A stretch of 64,000 nucleotides of DNA. It comes from Klebsormidium nitens (taxonomy: Eukaryota > Streptophyta > Klebsormidiophyceae > Klebsormidiales > Klebsormidiaceae). Location: contig DF237086.1 in assembly GCA_000708835.1 (NCBI GenBank), forward strand, positions 62,001 to 126,000, given 5' to 3'. The position numbers were made by a program, and so were the translations under genes. The notes beneath the pieces were generated by a model that worked only from the letters and a program-made list of their open reading frames with translations, had not been told where the DNA came from and ran no database searches. Below, piece by piece: positions 49,460 to 60,332 of this stretch; the first letter of the stretch is position 1; the number at the start of each line of letters is the position of its first letter.

Positions 49460-50683
49460 TCAGATCTTGGTCTTTTTCTTCTCCTTGGCCTCCTTGGCGG
49501 CGCGGATCTCTTTCAGTCTCTCCTTATCTTCGCATCTTCTTGCCACGAGGCGTAGCTCCTCGAAATCCCCCTTCCCTTCTGCATACCATTCCAGAAACGC
49601 CATGCGAGCAGGCTTCGTGGAAATCGTATGGACGCTGCTCAACATATCTAGAAGCTCTTCCTCGTTGATCTTAAGTGCGATGCTCGCCAAGACGCCAGTC
49701 TCAGGATTCTCCCAGCTCAGATCCCCTTTGCTGACGTTGACGTCACCTGTATACACAACATTTCTGTAGCGTTCCACAGCAGCATGTGGAAACTCTTCCA
49801 AAGCGGACACTACGATCATGGAGCCATCCTCCGTCAACCTTGGTGGTTTCATGCTGAAGACAATTGGCCACTGAGTCCCTTCCCTTATCTGCAGCAGCAA
49901 CTTGTGGCAACGAACTGGGGGACCATCTTTGGTCAGTAACAGCACGTCTGCCGACTGCATTCCCTGCTCAGAAAGCAGTCCTTGGAGACTTGGAGCCAAG
50001 CGGTTGAGCTTGTTCAAGATCAAGCGACCCTCGACGATTGTCCCACTAGCTATTTTTGCTGAGTTGGGAAGGCTGACATTGCAGCCTTCCATGTTGGACT
50101 CTTGCAAAATCTGTACTGTCTTGCCATCAATCGTGAAGTTCGTTTGGAACATGATACTCGCCGGTTCCTTACCAGAGGGATACGGGGTTCCATTCTTATC
50201 ACAGACTACGGCGCTGAGAACTCTGAGTCCAGAGTATACTTTCATTCGGAGCATGATGTCTGGATTGTACCAGACAAAAACTGCGCTAAGAATTTCGGAG
50301 CTCCTCGGTTTGATGGTGAAAGGAATTGTTGCGCAGCTAGTCGAACTGCGCAGCGGTGGCTCTGCGGCTGCCATTTCCTGAAGACAGTGTTCCCAGAAGC
50401 CAGCCGTTTTGAACCTCAAAAAGCAATTGAGTTCGTCGACTGTTTCGATTGCAGACCATATATTGCCACTCTCAGTCTGAGCGCGCCGGGGCCGCCCTGC
50501 ACGGGGGCCGCGTACGCCGGTGCGCACTGCAGCCGCGACTCCCGCAGCCGGGGTTTCCAGGGGGTTTACAAGCCACAAGCCTTTCGGATCAGAGCTCCTG
50601 TTTCCAAGTATCGAACGGCTGTCAGAGAAAGTAACCAATGCCGTAGCGAGCGTCGATTCGACAGAGTTCTCAAGCTGGAACAT
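49460..50683 (-). CDS. BTB/POZ-like domain protein, intronless
   Basis: One continuous frame of 407 codons from an ATG at 50683 to a TGA at 49460. At about residues 243-325 the order SADVLLLTKDG, VRCHKLLLQI, a central FPHAAVERYRNVVYTGDV and a helical tail matches the BTB fold (D-V-L, H-K-L-L and Y-T-G-x-V hallmarks). BTB proteins often act as homodimers or as cullin-3 substrate adaptors, but no second recognisable domain is present to suggest a target. Residues 50-75 are Ala/Arg-rich, and the C-terminus is strongly basic (EAKEKKKTKI). The protein is intronless, in contrast to every neighbour, which may reflect retroposition or simply intron loss. The gene is divergent from the TIC56-like gene, with about 270 bases between starts. 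Confidence 0.7.
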   Translation of the reverse strand: MFQLENSVESTLATALVTFSDSRSILGNRSSDPKGLWLVNPLETPAAGVAAAVRTGVRGPRAGRPRRAQTESGNIWSAIETVDELNCFLRFKTAGFWEHCLQEMAAAEPPLRSSTSCATIPFTIKPRSSEILSAVFVWYNPDIMLRMKVYSGLRVLSAVVCDKNGTPYPSGKEPASIMFQTNFTIDGKTVQILQESNMEGCNVSLPNSAKIASGTIVEGRLILNKLNRLAPSLQGLLSEQGMQSADVLLLTKDGPPVRCHKLLLQIREGTQWPIVFSMKPPRLTEDGSMIVVSALEEFPHAAVERYRNVVYTGDVNVSKGDLSWENPETGVLASIALKINEEELLDMLSSVHTISTKPARMAFLEWYAEGKGDFEELRLVARRCEDKERLKEIRAAKEAKEKKKTKI

Positions 50684-50953
50684 CGTACGGCCCAGCTTGA
50701 CCAGAGCTTATCAAGCTGCGCACAGAGCTGTCCTCACGTTTGCAAGTTCATACACCACAGGGCGCACTGCGGCAAGAGGCTGATCAGCAGTGAACTGTGA
50801 AGGCTGAAGAAGGCGTCTGGCTGTGAACGAGCGCTGGTGGAGTACCACCAGTAGGGCTTTGTGGGGTCAGGAAAAGCAACCCTTAAATGGGCAGAGGATT
50901 TAGTAGTCGCAGGGTTTCAATGGAGTGATCAGGGGCGACTTGAAGCAGAAAAG

Positions 50954-53900
50954 ATGGTGGGCCTTCCAAAGGTTGGATTGCCCAAGCTGCCCTTTGGCGG
51001 GAAGGGGAAGGGCGAGGACGATGAGTTCCAGTATCGCAAGTTTGGGGATGACCGTGAGTATCCGACCTCAAAAACTTCTTCTGAGTCGTTTGGAAAGCGA
51101 ATACCCTCGTTTTGTCATCAGAGTTTTGAAAGACCATTACCAAAGCAGGTCAAATGTTGCGCACGGCTTTGGCAGTTTTTTCTGTATGTCCGCACGTAGT
51201 CTGCACCAATGCGCAGGCTTTTGTGCCTTTCAATACCGATGTCCTTCAATGCGTCTGCAGCAGCTCTGATTCATCGAACACTAAAGCAGATTGCTTTGCA
51301 CTGGAATGCTGCAATTGAGAGCGCCACACTCACATTGCATGCTCTGAGCATTCAGCTGCAGTCAAAGCCCCGCCACTTTTCGATTGCACATAAAAGCCTG
51401 ACAAGTTTTGAGGCACCGTTTGGCGTGCTGCTTGCTTTCAATGCACAGCGCTGCCAACAGGACTCAGCAGACTCGTGCCAAAGCACGAGCTACTTGTGAA
51501 TGCCATGTCGAGCTGACAAGCAGCGACATTGCTGCTAGGATATCAGAGCAATGGCATGACACCAGATTGCAATGAAAGAGATTTTGACTTGCTGCATGAA
51601 TTGGCCCCTGCCCAGGGGTTGGTTGTGCTGCCTGGTTTCACAAAAGCAGCTCCGAAGAGTGGCATAAAGATGACATGGCATTCCTTTGCAATCGGGGTTG
51701 CTTTGACAGGACAGCGAGCATCCTTTTTCTGCAGACCGCCAAGCTTTGGCCAGACTAGTTGAGTACTGCGAGCATGTTCATGTTCTGTTAGTAGGAAGGT
51801 CATGCAAGCAAGTGGCAAGCGATAGCCAGTATCTGGCAGATGTCTGAAAGCTTGAGCTGCCGCTTAATAGGGCCAGAAAGGCAACTTCGATCCCGTCAAA
51901 AACATTTCAAAGTGCAGACTGCTGTATTTAAGCGCTTGCTCATCATCTGCTGGCTTCACCATGTTCAGTCCATTTCCTCGTTCTTACCCCGCGAAGCTCC
52001 ACCAGTCTATTGCTTGGCGTACTACCAGTCCAATGCTTGCAACCAGCCTCTGTTTGATTGTTCCTTTGCATCCCTTGTCAGTTGCCTTGGCCTGCATTTT
52101 GACCAGCCGGTTAGCAGCTCGAAGACAGCCTTGGGCGCTTCTTTTCTTCCAGCCTTTCCGCCTTTGCTGCTTCGAAACCAAAGGGTTTGCTGCTGGGAAA
52201 TTGCAGAACAAATGCAAGATGTCGCTCAGAGACTCTCAAGTCATCTCTTCCACCACTTCCATCCAGCTCACTGCGTCATATTCATGCAGCGACTGTCCTC
52301 CACCAGTGTCCCAACGTTTCGTCAGTTTCCTTTGGCCCGGCCTGTTCTCAACCTGTTCACAGCTTAGGTGGTCCTACAGACGTCCTCAAGCGAAGGCCCT
52401 CATTGCGTCCCTACCTCCCTATGTTACCTCCCTTCTGGCCCGCTGTGAAAGAACTTTCGTCTTTTTCCCTCACTCTTCCCTTCTCCAAGTGACAGTCCTC
52501 CAGCCACTCTATCCAAGCTCGATTGGGCCGGTCACTGATGTCCTGCTGAACACTCGTCAACTTACCTCAACATATACCAACCTGATCATTTGGAGGACTC
52601 CTATACCACACTTGCACTTCTCCTCATGATGGTGGTCAAGTACTGCTAACAACTTCCAAACCCTTCCCTCCTCGTTCCGTGCATGCAGCCAAGACCCGGC
52701 CGGTCAACGATGACCTGCTCGGGTACTCGGACTTCCAAACGGACCCGAGAAAGATGAAGCGGCGCACGCTGTCGCCGTCGGAAAAGGGAGAATGGATCGG
52801 CGGGCTGCAGGGGGCGGTTGCGGAGCGGCGCGCCTTCCGGCGGCTGCATGCGCGCAACTGGAAGTTGTGGGACATCTTCGATTTGGGGAGGCCGGTGGAC
52901 GTTGCGTACATGTCGGGGGGGGAGGCTGTGCATGAGAAGTACTGGCGGAAATGTGAGTGGGATAGATGTAGAAACTAGGTTGCAAGCAGAGCTGGAGAAA
53001 GATTGTTGCATGAAAGTGCTTCTGATGGAGGTTACATGCATCAAGGAAGTGTGAGCGGTTTTCAGAAAGCTGCTGAATTGGCTACTTGCAATATCAGGGT
53101 CCCACTCTTAGATTCTTTGCTTATTTGTGCCCTCGTGCCATTTCGATTTTCAGCCGGGAAACTGAACTATAGAACCTGTTTTCGATGTACACTCGGTCTG
53201 GTTTAGCCTCTGAGCAACCCAGAATTCCTCGACCGCTTTTGCTCGGCAGTTTCTTGTTTTTGTGAGAAGGTTAACAGTCAAGTCCACAAGTCTCTGCCGG
53301 CAAGATCAATAAAGTTACGTGTCGCGCCCTTGAACAATAACCATCCCCTTGATAGTTGCACCGAGTGGGACTCTTAAGGAGCTGACTTCCCCTTATTTAC
53401 ACTTGCGCAGGGCACCGTGTGTCCATGGGCTCGCAATACCGCGAGCGTATCTACTACAAGGATCGTGTTGGGCTCACTCGAGGCCCTGCCAGCCACCAGG
53501 ACCTGAGGTTGGCCTACGCGTCGGGCCTGATCGACCGTGACACGTTTGTGTGGGCAGGAGAGATGGACGAGTGGGTGCCGCTCGCGTGCGTGTACGGCCT
53601 CGACGGACTAGTCGTCACGCCCATGTGTAAGTGCAATACACTGCTTGTGTAAATGCCTCTTTGCCGTTTTTATTTGAGTGCATCCAATTGCAGTCTGCAT
53701 CCTTTTGAAGGCTATTTGGCTCCGCTGTTGTGAGTTGACTTCCGCTACTTTTCATTTTCGAGCAGCAACGTGCGAACATGTTGTATCTTGAAGGCGTCTG
53801 CTTTGCTTCGTGTGGTTTTGTTATTGCTGCGATTCACATCTTTCAGCAGCAGTGCACCCGAAGCCCTTCATTTATCTCCTGCCTTTGGTTGTACAAGCAT

Positions 53901-56900
53901 ACTGTATCCTCTTCTGCATTTGCTTTTCAGAGCACTTTGTGGGCAACTTTGAAATGCTTGTCCTTCGTCCATAAAATTGCCCAACCCTTACCCGCTTTTG
54001 ATAATCCCCACGCAGCTGTCGGCACGCGCGCGATCACGCTCGGCATCCTGAGCGCGCGCCACTCCGTCAAGAAGATTGCCAACAAGCAATGGGGGGCCAT
54101 CAAAGTGCCCCCCATCGCCAACTGGAAGCTGGACCCCTTCGCGGGCGCGGGCCGCGACCGGGAAGAGCCCGTCCAAAAAACGAAGGAGAACAAGGGCCAG
54201 TTTGAGGCGGACCATGAGGCGTACGAGGACGACGTGGCGCGGGCAGGGACGGTGGACTTTCTCGAGAAGCGGGTGAGTGGACGAAATTCTTTTGGTAATA
54301 ATCATTATATGTATGTTCTTCTCGGGCTCTATGTTTGGGTTGTTTGAGAACGATGTAGAGCGGGCAGGGACGGTGGACTATCTCGAGAAGCGAAGCGAAG
54401 CGTGAGACTTTGAACCTTTCAAAATGACGACTTCTGATTCATCTTAAAGCCACTCGACCACGCTTCGGGCCCGAGTCAACGCCCCAAGAAGTTGGACGAG
54501 TGACATCAGCACAAAGTTACTTTCCCTCTTAACCCACATTCAGTCAAGTCAAACAGGCATTCAATACAACGAGTTCTGACTGACCCAATTTTTAACGCCT
54601 ACCAGGCGTCCGGCCGGAGCGGGCGGCCCGAGAAGCTGGACGCCATCGACCAGGATCCGGACCCGGACGCGCGGTCCAAGGCCGAGATTCGGACGCCCAA
54701 AGAACGCGCCAAGGATTTGGAGCACAAGATCCTGGCGCCGCGGCTGGCGAAGCAGCTGTCGCCGGACGAGTTCGATGAGCAGATGGAGGAGCGCGACAAG
54801 AAGGACAAGCTGGAGCACTTCCTCAAGACCGTCACGCGCAAGGACGTCCTCGAGGTGCGGGAATTTTGCAAAGTTGCGAAGCCTGGGGTGTCAGATTTTC
54901 AAGACTCTGCTGTTTGACATGTCAGGGACGTCGTTGAGGTGGGTAAATCGAGGGGTTGAGGACTGTAGGGTTAGAAATGGTGTTGCGTGGAGCAGTGAGA
55001 AGCGCGCTAAGAAGGACAAGCTGGAATATTTCCTCAAGACCGTCATGCGCAAGGACGTGCTCGAGGTGGGGCAGCTATTGCCTTTGAATTTGTGAAGTTG
55101 TAGATTCAAGAGGTTCAGGGGGCTGAAGATGTCACGAGTCTACGGAGCTGCGTCATAAGAAGGAAAAGGCCGGTGCTGGCCTCAAGCCACAACCCAAATC
55201 AAGTAATTTATGCAGAACCGGTCTTCTTCCAAGGGCCGCCTGATGTCGGAAGGCGTGGACGTGATCGGCGAGTACCACGAGGTGGCAGTAATCGCCTTTG
55301 CCGCAAGAAAGATCTTCGCTCTAAGACTCTATCCCGACCCGTTAAGGCACCCAATCGTGGCTCCGTACCCGCCTCTAGCTTATTCTCGAACACTGTTCTG
55401 CAAGGCAACCGTTTTTCAGTAACCTTATTTGTAACCTGCTGTAAATGCTGGTTTGCAGGGCCGCCCGATGCCGGAGGGTGTGGATGTGATCAGCGATTAC
55501 AACGAGGTGGCAGTGATCGACCGGCCGGCGCCGGGCAGCCAGGAGGAGAAGGAGATCTGGGACGACATCCAGGCGCGCGACGACGAAGACCGCGTGGTCA
55601 CGGGGCCCTGGCACGAGGTGTTCGAGCGGGGGCAGGACGAGCGGGACAAGCACGCGGTGCCAGGTAAGGGGTTTGGGATTTACTTTTTAGTCTGCAGTGG
55701 TTTTGTTGATTTGATTCAAAATTGATGATACTTGAAACCGGTTTTCGCTCTCGGCTGATGACATGAGGTGTTCGAGCGGGGGCAGGACGAGCGCGACAAG
55801 CACGCGGTGCCAGGTAAGAAGGGGGTAACTGTCAGGATACAGTGGATGTCCCGAGTTATGCTAGGAGTTCTTCAGCTTATGTGCTCAGATGCCAGTGAAT
55901 GCAGTGGAGGGCTCTGCCAATCTGCCAACGGCTGACTCACTTCTGCTGGCTTCTGTCACCCGGTTGCAACAGATTGTTTCAGCTCTGCTTGCACCACCCA
56001 AGTTATGAAAAATCCCTGAAATACGTAGAAAGCTCTACGTGTGACCAAGTTGGTCCTCCACCTCTTGTTGTACCTTCACAGAACGACATCCGTCGAAAGT
56101 CTGTCATCAGCGTGCTTTAATCACAACCGAATGCAACTTCCGAAGTTTGGCGGCATCCAAACGGTTTCCTCAGTTCTCCCTAACCCTGTCCCGCAGAGGG
56201 CATCCGCCACAAGCCGCGCGACGTGAACGAGCAGTGGCGCTTCAACCTGCCCAAGATCGACCCGCGCCTGAAGGTGCCCCTTTTGGAGGCGATCCAGAAA
56301 CGGGTTATTAAGGAGGTTAAGGAGGCGTTCGCGCCCGAAGTCGAAACGCCGCCCGAAGAGCAGACGTGCCGCTTCCCTGACTTCCCCTGGACCAACGGCA
56401 GCGGGGGGCTGCCCTACGACGGGCTGTTCGATCTTACGCGCCCCAGGCAAGTCTGCTGACGTTATTGGTTTGACCTTGGCGCGGGTTGGCCCTGCCTGAA
56501 TGCCCGACCTTGAGAAATACAGAGCACAGCCCTGGCCGAAGTTTAAGGACGTAGTGTAGGAGGTGAAAGCATGCACTGGGATTTTACGGAAAGATTCAAA
56601 GCCTGGTTTCTGGTGGAATGTCTGCCAACGGTAGTTGGCTCTCAAGCACATACGGACCGATATATTGGATCCGTCCAAGCGTACTGGTAGCGACAAAGAC
56701 ATGGAAGGAGTTTGCGAGGTTGGTCAAGTGCAGAAGAGGGCTCGCACCGGATATTGGGGGTGCCGTCACACGAAGAGGTGTCCAAAGAACCACGCCCGTT
56801 TAGGAGCGTAACGGCTGTTCACCTTGTCATCCATCAGTCAAGGTGGCTGCTTGCCACTGCACCCATTTCAAGAGAAATGCAAACCACTTCTCACGGGAGT

Positions 56901-59900
56901 TGATTGTTTTCGTGGGTTGCTGCGCAGGGGCAAGCGCATGCCAGGCGCGATTCAAGACGCAACGCGCCAGGGCGGCTTCGCCGTTTTCATTCCGGCCCTC
57001 ACCATCGTTAATGTATCTCGCGAAACGCCAATCAACGTAAGAAATGATGGCTGATTTGACTCAAACTTTGATACGCAGGGGCAAGCGCATGCCCGGCGCA
57101 ATTCAGGACGCCGCGCGCCAGGGCGGCATCGCCGACCGCAACCTAGCCATATAATTGCAGAACAACTTTTCAACAACGGCTGACTTTATTTGTGGATGCA
57201 ACGCAGGGGCAAGCGCATGCCCGGCGCGATCCAGGACGCCGCGCGCCTGGGCGGCATCGCCGACCGCGACATGGCGCTCATGGAGTCGTGGTACATCAAC
57301 ATGCTCCACCCGCTGGACGATCCCGACCTGCACGCGCAGTGGCACGGCCGCTTCAAGCGCATCAAGGAGGAGCGCTTCATGGAGAAGATGCTGGCGGGGC
57401 CGTGGCGCGACCCGACGCGCGCGCTGCGCTGGTTCCCCGAGGAGGACTGGGACGACCCGTACAAAGACCACGAGTTTGTGAGTGGCGTTCCAAGCAATCT
57501 AGCGTCGGCCCGCTCTAGAGCCCTTACGTTGTTTGCTTACACGGCCTTTGGTGGGGTTGAGGTCCCGAAAAAAGACGCCTCCAGGCTTTCCCGGCCGATG
57601 ATTGGGGTCAAAGATACTCTGTATCCATTTTCAAAACGATTCCTTTCTTGGTGCAGCCCTCACTCTCATGATTTGTGTCGCGTGCTTAGCTCTCCCACCG
57701 GTCGCCCTTCCTGAAGTCCTCCTCAGCTCTGTCGCACTAAGCGAACAGATTCTCATACGTTTCTGATACCTCTGCCTTCTTCTCCGGCAGTCGATTAGCA
57801 ACAAAGCGTCCGGAGACTCCCATTTTTCTGCACCGCTTTGTAGTGCCTCTACTATAGTAACGGCATGTCGCAACCCTCCCCTAATGCCACTGTAGGCCGT
57901 AGTTCGGCGCACTCAAGACCCCTTGCGCTTCTCGCAGATCAAGCGGTCCGTGTGAAATTTCTACCCATTTCTAATCTATTGATATTCCCTGATCTTCTCT
58001 TCTCTCAATGTCAATCAGCGATTAGCCTGCTTCTTCTTGTTTCCGGCCGTCAACCAGCGCAAGGGCGTCGGACGCTACCCTTACAACGAGCCAGACGAGT
58101 ATTAGTACTTATGTCTCCCATCGTGCAGTCTTCCTAGCAGTCTTTCGCTTCCTCCCAAGAGGTTCCTTAACGATTCGAATCCGGTTGTCTTCAATGCAGG
58201 CCGTCGACCAGCGCAAGGGTGTCGGGCGCTACCCGTACATCAAGCCGTACGAGTACCAGTCTGCGCCGATGCCCCTCGAGTTGGACGGATTCGGGCGCCA
58301 GTTCGCCCCGGGGCTTAAGAGCCTGGACGATCTCCCGCCCGATGACCCGACCCACGTGCCGTACGATGGGAAACTGGACAGGTCGCCAATCGCCGACTGG
58401 GAGCGGCCCGAGGGCTTCGGTGAGGCTTCGCAGCTTGTGTCGCTTGAATTTTTGGGTCTGGTTCCGTCTGGTTCGAATGGCTGGCCGGCAGTTAGGATGT
58501 CGCTGTTCGGCTTATCAGGATTTTACGACATTGTCAAAGCCACGTGCCTTTCATTGGCAAACTGGACAGGTCGCTCATCGAGGAACGGCCCGAGGGCTTT
58601 GGTGAGGTTTCGCAGCTTGGGCGTTTTCAAAGCGCGGGTTTCTTGGCTGATCTTTTGAGAGTGGCAGGGTGTCAGGCTTTGGGTCTGTCTGTTTCCCAAC
58701 AACTAAAACTTCCTGTCACACCCTCTGTGTATGTGCACGTGCATATCAATCCTAGAACGATGTTAGTCTTCAATTTTGACCCGGCCCGGATTGCCAAGCT
58801 CCAAGTTATGAGGCTCGACATTCAACCGAGTGCGTCTCTTTCCTCGAGCATGTTCACAGTCGTTGGGTGGCACAAGCCGAGCCGCAACTTGTCTTCGGCT
58901 TTCAGGGTTCGTTTAAGGATCTGAACGCCTTAATTTGGACAACCGACGATTGCCGGCTTTTCCCTCTAGGCGATTTTACATTCTCCAAGGAGCGTAAGCT
59001 GAGCTGCAACTTTCACTTTTAGGTTCAAACGCTTCATCTTAGATGGACGACTAATCCTTTGCCGCTCTCCCCTGCAGGCATGTTCACATTCCCCGGTTGG
59101 CGCAAGCTGAGCCGCGACATGTCCCCGCACAAGGTGGAGAACGAGGAGGAGCTGCGCGCGGAGCGTAAGAAGCTAGAGAAGGAGTTCAAGGACCTCGAGA
59201 AGAAGGAACTAGATGTGGTCAACAAGTACGTGGAGGCCAACAAGGCGATTCGGAGCCAGCCGGGCTTCTGGGAGGAGAAGGCGGACTCCATGTGGTTCCG
59301 GAACGACTCCATGGACGAGCTGATGCGGGTGAGGGATCCCCCGCAGTAACTCGGCAGAGAGATTCGCTTTTTGGGCTTGTGTGGGTTTCTGTCCTGGTGG
59401 TTGAGCTCGCAGTTTTTAAGTGTTCTGGGTGTGAAAGTCTGGGATTTTGGCAAGTGGGTTAAGGGGTTTCAACTGTTCCATGTGGTTTTGGAACTCCACG
59501 GGCGAGGTGATGCGGGTAAGTGGCAGGATTGACGTCGAGCGACCCCCTACTGTCAGGTGACATCATGAGCATGACAAGTGAAGCCGCAGCGAAGTAGCGG
59601 GGGTTTGACATCTGTGGCTGGGAAACGTCGCAGTTTGCGTGTTCAGGGCCTCCGATGTGGAGTTTCGCACAAGGTTTACACTCTGGGGCTTTGAGGATGT
59701 GGGGTTTCAATGAAGGGTTGCAGACGGCGTAATTCGAGGATAGGCGGTTTAGGAGACTTTGAAAGTTGCGCTTGAAATCAAAGAGTGTTATGACCGTTTT
59801 GGTTCATGAGTCCTGGGTTCAAAGGTTCAAGGCTGCGGATACCACGAGCTCCGACTGGAAGCTGCTTTGCTACTGTGGGCCTGCCGCGAGGTTCGTGTAG

Positions 59901-60332
59901 GTAGCGACGAACTACCGTCCTGCCCGCTTGGGAAGTCCTCATCGGAAGCTATGTAATTGCGCGAATTCTCTGCAGTACCGCTTGGAAGATTAAGGGACTT
60001 CGAAGTTGGAATCCGAGATCTGGAGCCTTGCTTCTCCGACAACCAAAGCAGGTCCAAATTAGACATACAAAATCCTCGCCTTGAGACTGATGTCCTTGTA
60101 TCTCATCGATATCCTCCTCAATGCGCAGAACATCAAGTGGCGCTTCAACAATCGGGAGAAGATCGACAAGGTGCTGTCGGCGACGAGCAAGCAGAAGATG
60201 GTGGCGGAGCAGGCCAAGCGGCGCGCCAAGATGGAGGTCCTCAGCAGGGCCAAGGTGTCCGCCGCCAAGAAACTAGAGACGGACCGGCGCGCGCTCGAGA
60301 TCGCGGACGAGGACGAGGCCGAGGAGGATTAG
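50954..60332 (+). CDS. TIC56-like GYF-domain protein, 828 residues
   Basis: Eleven exons (50954-51053, 52689-52952, 53411-53626, 54016-54272, 54606-54854, 55459-55663, 56197-56446, 57207-57477, 58200-58419, 59078-59328, 60129-60332) join in phase. The third exon holds a GYF-like block, RIYYKDRVGLTRGPASHQDL then GLIDRDTFVWAGEMDEWVPL and VYGL. This closely follows the central block of plant TIC56, a protein of the 1-MDa inner-envelope translocon that is also linked to plastid rRNA processing. The rest is charged and largely helical with a very basic C-terminus. It is longer than land-plant TIC56 (about 527 residues), and the N-terminus (MVGLPKVGLPKLPFGGKGKG) is not a typical transit peptide, so an extra 5' exon is possible. 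Intron 7 is GC-AG. At least ten ghost copies of exon edges lie in the introns. Plastid function is inferred. Confidence 0.7.
54346..54407 (+). repeat. Ghost copy of TIC56-like exon 4 end
   Basis: The end of exon 4 (54226-54276) recurs here, sharing GCGGGCAGGGACGGTGGAC and TCTCGAGAAGCG. The copy is followed by CGTGAG, a remnant of the donor. Confidence 0.9.
54996..55070 (+). repeat. Ghost copy of TIC56-like exon 5 end
   Basis: The block 54790-54860 recurs about 210 bases downstream, sharing AAGAAGGACAAGCTGGA, TTCCTCAAGACCGTCA and CGCAAGGACGT-CTCGAGGTG. It still encodes FLKTVMRKDVLE next to a GT. Confidence 0.9.
55234..55817 (+). repeat. Ghost copies of both edges of TIC56-like exon 6
   Basis: The start of exon 6 (55457-55523) has a copy upstream at 55234-55294 that still reads SEGVDVIGEYHEVAVI, against PEGVDVISDYNEVAVI. 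The end of the exon (55615-55669) has a nearly identical copy downstream at 55764-55817 that includes the donor GCCAGGTAAG. Thus the single exon is flanked by a fragment of itself on each side. Confidence 0.9.
56923..57152 (+). repeat. Two ghost copies of TIC56-like exon 8 start
   Basis: The acceptor and start of exon 8 (CGCAG|GGGCAAGCGCATGCC at 57202) occur three times: 56923-56990, 57073-57152 and the real exon. Both ghosts keep CGCAG and read GKRMPGAIQDA. The first continues in frame through GFA; the second runs into a stop after ADRNLAI. Confidence 0.92.
58044..58612 (+). repeat. Ghost copies of both edges of TIC56-like exon 9
   Basis: Upstream copy 58044-58095 repeats the exon 9 start (58200 onward) and reads AVNQRKGVGRYPY before a stop. 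Downstream copy 58541-58612 repeats the exon end and donor (real block 58352-58436), sharing AAACTGGACAGGTCGC and CGGCCCGAGGGCTT-GGTGAGG, with one short deletion. Confidence 0.9.
58845..59522 (+). repeat. Ghost copies of both edges of TIC56-like exon 10
   Basis: The exon 10 start (59065-59125, GCATGTTCACATTCCCCGGT and CGCAAGCTGAGCCGC) has a copy at 58845-58905 and a weaker one at 58975-59022. The exon end (59284-59334) has a copy at 59468-59522 (CCATGTGGTT-GGAAC and GATGCGGGT) with its own GT donor. Confidence 0.85.

Noticed and set aside
51961-52629. Plus-strand frame of 222 codons in TIC56-like intron 1
   Set aside because: It has no motif or coding bias and sits within a 1.6-kb intron. 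It could be a decayed mobile-element fragment, but nothing in it proves that.
4885-59522. Ghost exon edges as assembly errors
   Set aside because: The copies differ from the originals by many substitutions and small gaps and differ from each other, which mis-assembly of identical reads would not produce.
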